A stretch of DNA of 64,000 bases from Cellvibrio sp. PSBB006. Lineage in GTDB: Bacteria > Pseudomonadota > Gammaproteobacteria > Pseudomonadales > Cellvibrionaceae. The notes below the pieces were generated by a model. That model made no database searches and was not told the DNA's origin. It saw nothing but the letters and a program-made list of their open reading frames with translations. Positions 46,885 through 56,109 of the stretch are shown here, piece by piece (the stretch's first letter is position 1; the number at the start of each line of letters is the position of its first letter). The stretch is taken from positions 2,050,001 to 2,114,000 of the forward strand of contig NZ_CP021382.1 in NCBI RefSeq assembly GCF_002162135.1. Direction: 5' to 3'. Both the position numbers and the translations under genes were made by a program.

Positions 46885-46920
46885 AGGTTCTGATTAATCA
46901 AAACGCATTAATCAGAACCT
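46885..46920 (-). terminator. Hairpin downstream of the TonB receptor gene (distal)
   Basis: Perfect 14-bp stem AGGTTCTGATTAAT with an 8-base loop, in the 240-base gap between the TonB receptor and GH35 genes. With the hairpin at 46962-46988 it probably separates the receptor transcript from the GH35-GH31 unit. Confidence 0.65.
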
Positions 46921-46961
46921 GGCTGAGCATTCAGATACTCTGATACAACGCTCAACGAGGC

Positions 46962-46988
46962 CCTTGCACCGCCGCCGTCGGTGCAAGG
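46962..46988 (-). terminator. Hairpin downstream of the TonB receptor gene (proximal)
   Basis: Perfect 9-bp GC-rich stem (CCTTGCACC and complement) with a 9-base loop, 17 bases past the receptor stop. It is not followed by a T-run on the minus strand, so partial read-through into GH35 is possible. Confidence 0.65.
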
Positions 46989-47005
46989 TAACTGAAACAC
47001 ACTAA

Positions 47006-49972
47006 TTAAAAATTAGCGCGCAGTGTCAGTGCGTAACGGGTGTCGTTGACGAAATAAGAAGCGTAATGATCGCCAGCACCGTCAGGGTTTTGTTTCATGA
47101 TGGTACGAGTTTCTTCATTGGTCAGGTTATTCATCTCCAGGCCGATCTGCAGGTTGTCATTGAGCTTGTAGAAAATCGAACCATCGAGTTGACCGCTGTC
47201 ATCGCTGTATACTGGCAGCTTCCAGTTAACGCTTTGATTGCTGCCAACCCCGCCATCAGAACCGTTAAATCCATTCGGTCCAATAGACATTAAATACTCA
47301 TCACGCCAGCTCCAGGCAAGTCGAATAGACAAAGGCCCCTTTTCGTACATACCGACAATGTTGTAGGCATTTTCAGAAAGACCTTCATATGGCAAATCAC
47401 CCTGATAGTCTCTGCCATCTGTATCGCGTGGTGCGATAAATTGACCAGGGTTATCAGGATCTTCCGACACAGGAATGTCTGTGGAGCTGTCAATGTAGGT
47501 GTAGTTAAGCTGCATACCCAAACCATCGAATGGTTCCGGGAGTTGATCAAAGAACTGGCTGTATCCGATTTCGAAACCGGAGATATCCGCTGAACCGGCG
47601 TTTACCGGCTGAGTAACCAGATAAGGATATAAGTTGCCATCTAAACCTGGATACTCTTCAACCACAGATTGATTACGGATAATTCCATCGATCTCTTTGT
47701 AAAAGAAATTTATATGCGCCATACCACCGGCATCATTGAAATACCACTCAAATGACAAGTCAGCCTGGTCCGCTTCCAAAGGACGCAGATTTGGATTACT
47801 CCAGGAGCTGGCAGATAAATTCCAAGTATTTGTCGTTGCATCCTGATCCGCGCTTAACACGCGATAAGCTTGCATCTGGCTGAAATCAGGCCGGGCAATA
47901 GCTTGTGACAGCGCCAGACGTGCAATTAACGCATCAGTAATTTTTAACCGCAGATTAAGACTCGGCAGCACATCAGTATATTTATTGCCAACCTGCATGG
48001 TTTCCGATTGACCGTTTCCAAAAGGGGCCTGTGGCACGGTATTGGGATACACAAGATTACCTTCTGAAACAGCATCCGTTTGAACGACACGCAATCCCAA
48101 ATTACCATCCAGCGGAAGCGACCAGTCATCGAAACCAAAACGCAATAACGCATAAGCTGCGTAGGTTTTTTCTTCCTGAATATTCAGCCATTCGGGATCA
48201 TTTTTATCACGCAATGTGTACGGGTAAAACTCAGAAAACGGCGTGCCATCTGTTGTAGCGTGACCTAAAGAATCCGCATAAGCACCGGCATCCGCATAGA
48301 GCTGTACGAAACTTTCTGGATAACCTTTGGCAATTTCCAAACTGGGCGCCCAGACAACACCTTGTAGATCCGCATCGCCGCGGAAGAAGTTCGAGAAGGT
48401 GTTAAAACGCATCTGGGAGCCGTCTTGCATGTACGGCATACCTAATTCATCTACATTGAGGGCACCACCCCAGGCTGTGGTCATCCAGGTTTGATAAATA
48501 CCCTGCCAGTGATAGCTGGTGTTGATATTCTCAGCCTTACGATCAGTGACCCTTACACCAAATTTTACGGATTTAACCACCGAACTTTCGAAGTTATATT
48601 GCGCATCTGCTCGCCACGCGAATTGATCTGCATTGCTGTCTTCGATATGAGGCATTGCAAAGCCCCAGTAATAATTGGTTGGATCTGCCAGGTATTCAGC
48701 GTCAGTACTGATGGAAGGCAAACCGCCGGACAGATCAACATCAATGTAATTCAAGTTGATGCCGGTAGCGACGGTGCTATCAAGCGATTCCGTAGAGGAA
48801 TCGGTATATTGGAAGTCGGTACCGAATTCCCAACTATCACTGGGAAGCCATTTAATTCCTGTGGAATAATCGGTGGTGATTGATGTCCTGGTTGATACGC
48901 GAATGTCGGCACCGAACGGAATGCCGGGAACCTGCGGTGCCCAATCTGGTGGAGCTGCATTGGTGAAGCGACCACTAACAAAAACACCATTTTCATCATA
49001 GACAGAATCGTCAGAGAAGTTGGTCGCCCAGGGATCATTCTGAACAAAGATGGCATCTTCATCCCAGTTCATATCGTATTCACTGCGGAATACCGTAAAG
49101 TAGACTTCCGTTTCTTCATTGGGTCGCCATTGCAAGGCGCCATAAGTCCCCAGGCGTTCACGTTCGAAATTCATCGTCCGCCAGTCAGCGCCCTTGGGAA
49201 CCCATGTTGTCTCGCCCTCGACTATGTCTGTGCGAGCAAAAAATGGACGCACGAAAATACCGTCTGTGCGAGTAGCAATTTCTGAAGAAGCTACATCCAA
49301 AAGTAAACCAAACTCACCGGCGTTCGTATCCCAGCGATTGCTGTATAACGCGGAAAAGGAAGGTCTGGTTTCTTCCGCAAAATCCCCGTAGTTAGCACTG
49401 GCTGATACGGCGATATGCTGACCATCACTATCAAATGGCATTTTGGTGCGCAGGTTGACCGTACCACCCAAGCCACCTTCGATCATATCGGCTGAGGGGT
49501 TTTTATAAACATCCACACCCGCCATCAATTCTGCGGGAACATCTTCGAATGACAAACTGCGCCCGCCGCTTGCGGAGAAGCTATCTCTACCATTCAATTC
49601 ACTGCGGACATGCTTCATACCACGAATAGCAACACCACTTCCCTCTGCAGAAAAGTGCTCCGGATCGCCGATAGAAATAAAACGTTCAATGGTTACACCA
49701 GGAATACGTTGAATAGCTTCGGTAATACTGCGATCCGGCAATTTACCAATGTCGTCGGACACGATTGAATCAACGATTTGTTCAGAGTTCTGCTTAATCA
49801 GTTGTGCAGACTGGACACTCCCGCGCTGCCCCGACACAACAATTTCTTCAATATCCTGAGCCATTGATGGCGCGGCCACCCCCATTGCGCCCAGCAGCGA
49901 TAGGCCGGATGCGAGCTTGATATGCAATGGTAACTTTTTCTTTAAAAATTGATCTTTATTTTTAATTATCAT
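47006..49972 (-). CDS. TonB-dependent receptor, predicted xyloglucan-oligosaccharide transporter
   Basis: 988-residue outer-membrane receptor. A signal peptide ends AAPSMAQ and a TonB-box-like EEIVVSG follows. The plug domain has KLPDRSITEAIQRIPGVTIER and SFEDVPAELMAGVDVYKNPS with GGLGGTVNLRT. The C-terminal beta barrel ends in RYALTLRANF, the usual aromatic-terminated last strand. It sits between the GH35 and GH95 genes exactly as the receptor does in the C. japonicus xyloglucan locus. It should therefore import xyloglucan oligosaccharides to the periplasm, where the GH31, GH35 and GH95 enzymes act. The substrate is inferred from synteny. Confidence 0.9.
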   Translation of the reverse strand: MIIKNKDQFLKKKLPLHIKLASGLSLLGAMGVAAPSMAQDIEEIVVSGQRGSVQSAQLIKQNSEQIVDSIVSDDIGKLPDRSITEAIQRIPGVTIERFISIGDPEHFSAEGSGVAIRGMKHVRSELNGRDSFSASGGRSLSFEDVPAELMAGVDVYKNPSADMIEGGLGGTVNLRTKMPFDSDGQHIAVSASANYGDFAEETRPSFSALYSNRWDTNAGEFGLLLDVASSEIATRTDGIFVRPFFARTDIVEGETTWVPKGADWRTMNFERERLGTYGALQWRPNEETEVYFTVFRSEYDMNWDEDAIFVQNDPWATNFSDDSVYDENGVFVSGRFTNAAPPDWAPQVPGIPFGADIRVSTRTSITTDYSTGIKWLPSDSWEFGTDFQYTDSSTESLDSTVATGINLNYIDVDLSGGLPSISTDAEYLADPTNYYWGFAMPHIEDSNADQFAWRADAQYNFESSVVKSVKFGVRVTDRKAENINTSYHWQGIYQTWMTTAWGGALNVDELGMPYMQDGSQMRFNTFSNFFRGDADLQGVVWAPSLEIAKGYPESFVQLYADAGAYADSLGHATTDGTPFSEFYPYTLRDKNDPEWLNIQEEKTYAAYALLRFGFDDWSLPLDGNLGLRVVQTDAVSEGNLVYPNTVPQAPFGNGQSETMQVGNKYTDVLPSLNLRLKITDALIARLALSQAIARPDFSQMQAYRVLSADQDATTNTWNLSASSWSNPNLRPLEADQADLSFEWYFNDAGGMAHINFFYKEIDGIIRNQSVVEEYPGLDGNLYPYLVTQPVNAGSADISGFEIGYSQFFDQLPEPFDGLGMQLNYTYIDSSTDIPVSEDPDNPGQFIAPRDTDGRDYQGDLPYEGLSENAYNIVGMYEKGPLSIRLAWSWRDEYLMSIGPNGFNGSDGGVGSNQSVNWKLPVYSDDSGQLDGSIFYKLNDNLQIGLEMNNLTNEETRTIMKQNPDGAGDHYASYFVNDTRYALTLRANF

Positions 49973-50162
49973 GAATTTTCTCCAAATGAAGGTTAAACCA
50001 CCCCGAACATCTATTATTGTTTTGCCATGGTTATGGCTATCTCTTTACTGCACCGAGAAACAGTGTGTTCGATACAATGTTTTCTATCGTTATTAGTATT
50101 TTCCAAAAACTCTTGCCGTTTTTTGAATTACTTTGTTATGGAACAGCCCGGTTGTTATTGTT

Positions 50163-52589
50163 TTAGTCCGCTAATACTGCAGCCAAGCGATAGGTCTCTC
50201 CCGCCTGTGCAATAAAGTGCCTTACGTCATCATCGCCTTGTGTAGCGATGACAGCTCCATCCGGGAGTTTGATTAACTGGAATTTTTTGTTGAACAGGGA
50301 CGAGCGCAGATAAGTCGTTCCGGCTTTTCCGGTTTTTATGATTACATCCGTTAATTCGTTGTCAGACCAGTTCATGTCAAGGGTGATATCACCTCGCGCA
50401 CGCAAACCCGTCACAGCACCATTAGCCCAGGCTTTTGGCAAGGCGGGTAACAAATGGATTTCGCGATTTTGGCTTTGCAATAACATCTCGGCCATGCCGG
50501 CGGTTGCACCAAAGTTGCCGTCAATCTGGAACGGCGGATGGTTGTCCCACAAATTAGGTAAAGTGCTTGCCGTCAGTTGGTCACCCAGTAATTTGTGCGC
50601 GCGATCACCATCAAGCAAACGCGCCCACAAATTGACTTTCCATGCTTGCGCCCAACCGGTTCCACCATCGCCACGCGCATTTAATGAAGTACGTGCTGCT
50701 GCCAAAAATTTTTGATCGCTGTTGTTAATTTGATGACCGGGATGCAACGCAAACAAATGGGAAACATGGCGATGATCGTTTTCGGGATCATCAAGATCTG
50801 ACTTCCATTCCTGCAATTGGCCCCATGAGCCGATGCGAATACCCTTGTCCAGTTGCATCAATGTTTTGCCGACTTGCTGTTGAAATTGACTATCGCCGAG
50901 TTGCTCTGCGGCGGCGTAAACATTGGTTAGTAGATCAAACACAATTTGTTGGGACATAGCTGCCGCCACGGTGAAATCACCGTGCTCAGGAGAATAGCTG
51001 GGGGAGACAACCCATAAACCATCGCGAGGGTCTTTTACCAACGCATCCAGCCAGAATTGCGCGGCACCTTTCATCACCGGGTAAGCGCGATCACGCAGGA
51101 ATTTTTCATCGCCGGTAAAGCGGTAATGCTCGTAATAATGTTGCGCCAGCCAAGCGCCCGCCTCCGGCTGCCAGAACGCCGTTGGCCATTCAATAACGCC
51201 GGTAAAACCCCAGATGTTGGTGTTGAGAAATAACGTCCAACCGTCTGCACCTAACAGTTTTTTGGCGGAGACGCGACCAGGCTCGACCAGCGCATCAACA
51301 AAATCAAATAATGGCCCGGAGGTTTCGCTGAGGTTGGTCACCTCTGCCGGCCAGTAATTCATCTGCAGGTTAATATTTACGTGGTAGTCCGCATTCCATG
51401 GCGGTGTGATGGAGTGATTCCATACACCCTGCAAATTTGCGGGCAAAGACCCAGCGCGGGATGATGCAATTAATAAATATCGACCGTATTGAAAGTACAA
51501 AGCTTCTAACGCGCGATCACCAGCGTGATCGCCTTTGCGATAATTCGATAACAACTGGGGCGTCGGTTTATCAGGATTGGTTTGACCAATATCCAAAGAG
51601 ACGCGATCAAACAACGCGCGGTAATCCGCTTGGTGATCACTCAGTAATTTTTCATAAGGTTTTTTACTGGCTTGCGTCACGCGCTTGGTGACACGCGCAT
51701 GAGGGTCGTCAGTACGGTAGTGCGGATACGACAAGGCGTAATTAGTACCGGCGTAAAGCACCAGGGTAGCGGCATCAGCGTTGGTCACCGTTACCACACC
51801 ATCTTTTGCGTTGGATAACCGACCGCCCTCGTGAACAACTTGCACCTGCGCATCAAAGGCCAGACGATTGTCTTTGAGATGCCCCGTCAGCGTTATACGT
51901 CCGTTGCGTGCTGTGGATTTTTGCTCCCGGTTGTCCGGCGTATTAAAGCGCGCACTGAAATTAATCTTGCCCGGCTGATCCGCCGTCACGCGCACCACAA
52001 TTACACCGTCCGGGTAACTGGCAAAATATTCGCGCGAATATGTCACGCCGTCGTGGGAAAAGCTCACGCGGGCCAGAGCACCGTGCAAATCCAGTTCGCG
52101 TCGATAATGGCTTACTTCACCAAGCGAAGGAAATTCCAGCAACAGATCGCCAAAGGTTTGATAGTCGCCGTAACCGGTGATTTTGTTACCCAATTGCTGC
52201 GCGACGGCTTCAGGAGCCATAGCGCCTTGCGCTGCCAGGGTTTTACGCACCTTGGCCAAGGCCTCCAGCCGCGGCTCCTTGGGCCAGCCAAAATCATAGC
52301 CTTGCACAGAACCGGGGCCGCCGGTCCAGAGGGTTTTTTCATTGAATTGAATAATGTCTGTCGCAATACCGCCCAGAATAACCGCACCCATAGCGCCGTT
52401 ACCGATAGGCAGACCTTCGCGTTCCCAATCACTGGCTGGTTGATCAAACCAAATACGCAAGCCTTGATCTGCTGTGGCCGCATTGGCGGAAATCGCCCCT
52501 GCGAATACCCAGATTATCAAGAAGGAGATACGCAGCCAGCAACTGCGGAATTTAGCCGGTGTGGCCAGGGTCAGGAACCTGCTCCACAT
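50163..52589 (-). CDS. afc95A: GH95 alpha-L-fucosidase (Afc95A-like)
   Basis: Secreted or periplasmic inverting alpha-1,2-L-fucosidase, 808 residues. A signal peptide ends near FAGAISANA. The N-terminal beta-sandwich begins LRIWFDQPASDWEREGLPIG and GAMGAVILGG. The alpha/alpha-barrel carries YHVNINLQMNYWPAEVTNLS; its Asn pair corresponds to the catalytic asparagines of the family. Further on come YSPEHGDF and GDGGTGWAQAWKVNLWARLL. The gene ends about 190 bases before the TonB receptor on the same strand. It should release L-fucose from the Fuc-Gal-Xyl side chains of xyloglucan, feeding the fucose pathway encoded 12 kb away. Confidence 0.93.
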   Translation of the reverse strand: MWSRFLTLATPAKFRSCWLRISFLIIWVFAGAISANAATADQGLRIWFDQPASDWEREGLPIGNGAMGAVILGGIATDIIQFNEKTLWTGGPGSVQGYDFGWPKEPRLEALAKVRKTLAAQGAMAPEAVAQQLGNKITGYGDYQTFGDLLLEFPSLGEVSHYRRELDLHGALARVSFSHDGVTYSREYFASYPDGVIVVRVTADQPGKINFSARFNTPDNREQKSTARNGRITLTGHLKDNRLAFDAQVQVVHEGGRLSNAKDGVVTVTNADAATLVLYAGTNYALSYPHYRTDDPHARVTKRVTQASKKPYEKLLSDHQADYRALFDRVSLDIGQTNPDKPTPQLLSNYRKGDHAGDRALEALYFQYGRYLLIASSRAGSLPANLQGVWNHSITPPWNADYHVNINLQMNYWPAEVTNLSETSGPLFDFVDALVEPGRVSAKKLLGADGWTLFLNTNIWGFTGVIEWPTAFWQPEAGAWLAQHYYEHYRFTGDEKFLRDRAYPVMKGAAQFWLDALVKDPRDGLWVVSPSYSPEHGDFTVAAAMSQQIVFDLLTNVYAAAEQLGDSQFQQQVGKTLMQLDKGIRIGSWGQLQEWKSDLDDPENDHRHVSHLFALHPGHQINNSDQKFLAAARTSLNARGDGGTGWAQAWKVNLWARLLDGDRAHKLLGDQLTASTLPNLWDNHPPFQIDGNFGATAGMAEMLLQSQNREIHLLPALPKAWANGAVTGLRARGDITLDMNWSDNELTDVIIKTGKAGTTYLRSSLFNKKFQLIKLPDGAVIATQGDDDVRHFIAQAGETYRLAAVLAD

Positions 52590-52904
52590 AACATGACCTC
52601 TTTTTATATATTTTTATGGCATAGCTAAAATTCAGAATATACGCATTATTATGGTATATATGACTATTTGAGCAATCATATGCGAAATTTTTCACCTGTG
52701 CAATATTTATTACCTATGGATTGCGCGCCATTGATGAATACTGATAGGGAAAGGGAAAATTTATTAAAAGGGCTAAATTAATAGCTGAGAAAAGTTGGCA
52801 GAGAGAGGCGAGTAATTGCGTTTCTGCGCAGGCTTTACCTGCGCAGCTTTAGAATTAGACAGACTGCACCGCAAGATCTGCGATGACAGAATTTGCGGCG
52901 ATAC
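52590..52904. other. Intergenic region: GH95 promoter and GH10 terminator
   Basis: About 315 A/T-rich bases. The half near GH95 contains TATGGTATATATG at about 52654, weakly like the reverse complement of the TATAAAACCATA repeats before fucP. That could be a shared operator, but the match is poor. A terminator hairpin lies at 52824-52846. No gene is seen. Confidence 0.5.
52824..52846 (-). terminator. Hairpin after the Tat-exported GH10 gene
   Basis: Perfect 9-bp stem CTGCGCAGG with a 5-base loop, about 60 bases beyond the GH10 stop at 52905. It probably ends or weakens the GH10 transcript before GH95. Confidence 0.7.
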
Positions 52905-54041
52905 TTACCCCTTGAGATCCATCAACCGGAAATAGGCTGCTTTGGGTTCCAACTTGCGATCAAATAACAGTGGATAGTTAGTCCGCCCCGGTACCGGAAA
53001 GTCATTGAGCCAACTGAGGTTATCGCTCACACCCCAAAAAGTTACGCGGTCGATTTTGTCGCGATGCTTGAGGAAGATTTTAAAAAGCGCGACATAACGT
53101 TCACTCAGCGCCTCTTCCGCTTCAGCAGTCAAACCATCAATGTAAGGATCAATCTCCGGACGATATTGGAAACGGGTGGCAACGTCAGCACCGGTAATCC
53201 CCCACACGCTCGGCAGCACATCAACATCCAGCTCGGTAATATGCACTCGCACGCCCTGCTCGGCGTAGGCCACGATGCTTGCTTCCAGCTCCGCCAGCTC
53301 GGGATGCCCCATACCCACATGGCCTTGCAATCCCACACCGTGAATAGGCACGCCTTTTTTCTTGAAGTCTTTCAACATGGCAACAACACCATCGCGCTTG
53401 CCAGGCATGGCCATGTTGTAATCGTTGTACATCAGGTGCGCTTTGGGATCGATGTCGTGAGCAAGATGAAAGGCGCGAGCAATATAGTCGGTACCCGTCG
53501 CTTTATACCAGGGGCTCTGGCGCCACTGGCCATCGTCCTCGATTGCTTCGTTAACCACATCCCAGGCGGGAATTCGACCTTTGTAACGTTCCATCAAGGT
53601 AGTCACGTGTTCTTCCATCACCTTGAGCAGCGCTTGTTTGTTTAGGGGCTTGCCTTTTTCATCGAGAAATACAGCGTCCGGCACCTGGCTGTGCCATACC
53701 AGCGTGTGTCCGACGATATGCATCTTGTTGCGCGTACCGAAGTCAACAAACTTGTCGGCCAGATCCCATTGCCAGTTATCCAGCGTGGGGCGAATCGGGC
53801 CCCATTTCATGGCGTTTTCAGCAGTGATGGAATTAAACTCGCGCGCGATTAAACCAAGCATCTTGCTGTCGTTATCGGCTAAAGAAGCAGAGCTGACTGC
53901 CGTGCCGATCAGAAAGTCATTACGGTATTGATCTTTCAATCCGGTATCCGCAAGGGCTTTGGCAAATGCCGTGTGTTTCAGTTGTGCGAAGGTGCCCAGC
54001 AGAGCGGTAGATGCCAGCAGCTTACGACGGGAAATATTCAT
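52905..54041 (-). CDS. GH10 endo-xylanase with Tat-like signal
   Basis: Compact single-domain GH10 enzyme, 378 residues, no binding module or linker. The N-terminus MNISRRKLLASTALLGTFAQ fits a twin-arginine signal, with cleavage probably after KHTAFA. The GH10 motifs are complete: SITAENAMKWG, GHTLVWHSQVP, acid/base Glu165 in DVVNEAIED, HGVGLQGHVG, nucleophile Glu270 in HITELDVD, and TFWGVSDNLSWL. Small GH10 enzymes of this type often act on oligosaccharides in the periplasm. Its position next to the fucosidase suggests it works with the xyloglucan/xylan set. Whether it cleaves xylo-oligosaccharides or a xyloglucan backbone cannot be read from sequence. Confidence 0.93.
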   Translation of the reverse strand: MNISRRKLLASTALLGTFAQLKHTAFAKALADTGLKDQYRNDFLIGTAVSSASLADNDSKMLGLIAREFNSITAENAMKWGPIRPTLDNWQWDLADKFVDFGTRNKMHIVGHTLVWHSQVPDAVFLDEKGKPLNKQALLKVMEEHVTTLMERYKGRIPAWDVVNEAIEDDGQWRQSPWYKATGTDYIARAFHLAHDIDPKAHLMYNDYNMAMPGKRDGVVAMLKDFKKKGVPIHGVGLQGHVGMGHPELAELEASIVAYAEQGVRVHITELDVDVLPSVWGITGADVATRFQYRPEIDPYIDGLTAEAEEALSERYVALFKIFLKHRDKIDRVTFWGVSDNLSWLNDFPVPGRTNYPLLFDRKLEPKAAYFRLMDLKG

Positions 54042-54168
54042 AGATGGAGTCCTCGTTATTGTTTTTGAACTCTAGTATACAAGCTATAAATTTTACAGCT
54101 AACTAACATTATTTAACGCTGTAAAAGCACATAGAGTTTCGACGAGGAAATGATGCGGGAGAGCGGGC

Positions 54169-54195
54169 GGATGTCCGCAAAGCAAGCGGACATCC
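54169..54195 (-). terminator. Hairpin after the flavin reductase gene
   Basis: Perfect 10-bp stem GGATGTCCGC with a 7-base loop, 7 bases beyond the reductase stop (54203) on the minus strand. It lacks a long T-run. Confidence 0.65.
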
Positions 54196-54202
54196 TGAGG
54201 AC

Positions 54203-54751
54203 TTATTTAAAGCGAGCCTCCACCCAGGCGATATATTCATTCACGAACCGGTGCAGTCGGGTTTTCACATTGTCATCGGTCAACACGCCATCCTCAGTGA
54301 AGACTTGTTGTGCCTGGGGCACAATAAATTCCGGCGCCGGGTAGGCCTCCGCCAGCACAGCAGCCAGTACCAACTTCAATTGGCCCTGGGCGCGGGCACC
54401 ACCGGTTGGCCCCTTGGATGCGCTCATGATCGCCGCCGGCTTGTGGGCCAATACCGATTTAAACGCCGGGCGGGATAACCAATCCAGGGCATTCTTCAAG
54501 CCGCCGGGCAGCGCGTAATTGTATTCCGGGGTTGCAATCAACAAACCGTCTGCACTAGCAACGGCTTCTTTTAACCGGACTACCGCGTCGGGCTTGTCTT
54601 CGCCATCGATATCTTCGTTATAAACCGGTATATCGGCAAATGACTCCAGACTAACCGATACACCTTCGGGCAGCTCTTGGATGGCGGCTTGTAGTAAAGC
54701 AGTGTTGAGGGAACCTTTGCGCAAGCTTCCGCTGATGGCTATCAATTTCAT
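54203..54751 (-). CDS. NADPH-dependent FMN reductase (chromate/quinone reductase-like)
   Basis: Flavodoxin-fold reductase of about 182 residues. The FMN phosphate-binding loop is AISGSLRKGSLNTALLQA and the second flavin motif is LIATPEYNYALPGGLKNALDWLSR, both typical of the NADPH-dependent FMN reductase family (ChrR/YieF-like). The likely role is two-electron reduction of quinones or similar acceptors in the cytoplasm. The frame opens at 54784; the ATG at 54751 (MKLIAISGS) matches family N-termini. It is divergent from the NIT-like gene. There is no functional link to the xyloglucan genes. Confidence 0.92.
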   Translation of the reverse strand: MKLIAISGSLRKGSLNTALLQAAIQELPEGVSVSLESFADIPVYNEDIDGEDKPDAVVRLKEAVASADGLLIATPEYNYALPGGLKNALDWLSRPAFKSVLAHKPAAIMSASKGPTGGARAQGQLKLVLAAVLAEAYPAPEFIVPQAQQVFTEDGVLTDDNVKTRLHRFVNEYIAWVEARFK

Positions 54752-54988
54752 AACAGGATTTCCTTCGTTAGATAAAAATGTCACAAGCCGGTCGCTTGTC
54801 AGTAAATAGACGGCATCGATAACAGCAACGGGACATGGTTATAATTCCGGCAAGAATGCGTGCGAATACAAGGCGAAATTTGATCAGCTGGCATAGCTGT
54901 TGCTCACATTTTCGCTAATGCACCACCGCTGAGCCCTCGCTCGGCCCGTTTGTTCACTCACCATCGGCACAAGTGAATCAAGAGCACC

Positions 54989-55942
54989 ATGATCGCACAT
55001 AAGGGTTTGTTTTCTGCACCATCTGCTAGCACGGACACTGAGATGTTCGCGCAGTTCTGTGAGTTGTACCGCCAACGTCAGGATGCACTCAACCTCATCA
55101 AACAACTTATACAAATGATCAAGGCGGTTCAACGCCATCGCGGTATGAGTATGGCCTTATTGGGCGGTAACACACTTTTCCGCGAGGAGTTTGACCGTTT
55201 GCAGCTGCAATTGGAGCGCCGGCTGATGTCGCTGCAAACCTTTGCCGCTCACACCAACCAGCTCTTGTCGGAGCGGGACCAGGAAAATTTGCACAGTGCC
55301 TGGGTGACGATCAGCCGCGACTGGCAACAGGACTCGGTCATCGACAATTACGAGTTACATTGTCATTTAATTGAACAATTACTGGGGATGCTGGCCACGC
55401 TGGCCAAACAACTGGAGCAACCGGTATCCACGCTGGTGAACAGCCATCCGGATGTCGCGGTGGTGAACGTTGACGGCACCAGTTACCCAAACCGCTTTCG
55501 ACATCTGGAAGTGTTGCACTTTTCCACGCGCTTGATGCCCTCGGTCGTTGAGCAGATAGGTCGCATTCGCGCCCTGTCTACCTATGCCGCCGCTATCGGC
55601 CATTGTGACAGTCACCACGACGGAAAGCTGCGCTACGTCATCCAGTGCACGCGGGTTAACAATGAAAAATTGCGGCACCAGGCCAAACGCCTTGAAGGCA
55701 TCCTGGAGGACGACATCGGTTTGCTCGGGCAATTGAAAAGCTACGAAATTAAATTGATGTTCCTGCTCAATATGGTAGAGAGCGACGTGCTGCACGGCGG
55801 AAAGATTACCACCGACAGCAATCGCTTATTCAGCGTTGCCACCGACATCATTGATGTCTATCTACATGTTATTGAAGAGGGTATTCAGTTGATTACGCGC
55901 TGGCACGAGGAAGATATTGAAAACTGGTTACAGTCCAGTTAA
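54989..55942 (+). CDS. Uncharacterised helical protein with NIT-like (nitrate/nitrite sensing) features
   Basis: 317-residue soluble, almost all-helical protein with no signal peptide or membrane segment. Two segments recall the NIT sensor domain: MIKAVQRHRGMSMALLGGN at about residue 45 and IGRIRALSTYAAAIG at about residue 190. No kinase, GGDEF, HTH or receptor output domain is attached. It may be a stand-alone sensor or partner of a signalling protein encoded elsewhere. The family resemblance is by eye and uncertain; treat it as hypothetical with a possible sensory role. Confidence 0.75.
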   Translation: MIAHKGLFSAPSASTDTEMFAQFCELYRQRQDALNLIKQLIQMIKAVQRHRGMSMALLGGNTLFREEFDRLQLQLERRLMSLQTFAAHTNQLLSERDQENLHSAWVTISRDWQQDSVIDNYELHCHLIEQLLGMLATLAKQLEQPVSTLVNSHPDVAVVNVDGTSYPNRFRHLEVLHFSTRLMPSVVEQIGRIRALSTYAAAIGHCDSHHDGKLRYVIQCTRVNNEKLRHQAKRLEGILEDDIGLLGQLKSYEIKLMFLLNMVESDVLHGGKITTDSNRLFSVATDIIDVYLHVIEEGIQLITRWHEEDIENWLQSS

Positions 55943-56109
55943 TTCATCAATCACCATTCAGCCAAACACAGCTTTACCCTTCACCTGACAGCAGCTAAAA
56001 AACGCAAACCTACCGTTGATCCCGACCCCATCGGGCAAAATGAATGCTTGCCTTAACAGGCACAATACCTACAATAGCCCGCAAACTCTTCAATCTTCAG
56101 GTGGTATTC

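Noticed and set aside
51831..52628. 265-codon plus-strand frame opposite the GH95 gene
   Set aside because: Antisense shadow of the fucosidase N-terminus; Arg/His/Gln-rich translation typical of a complementary frame.
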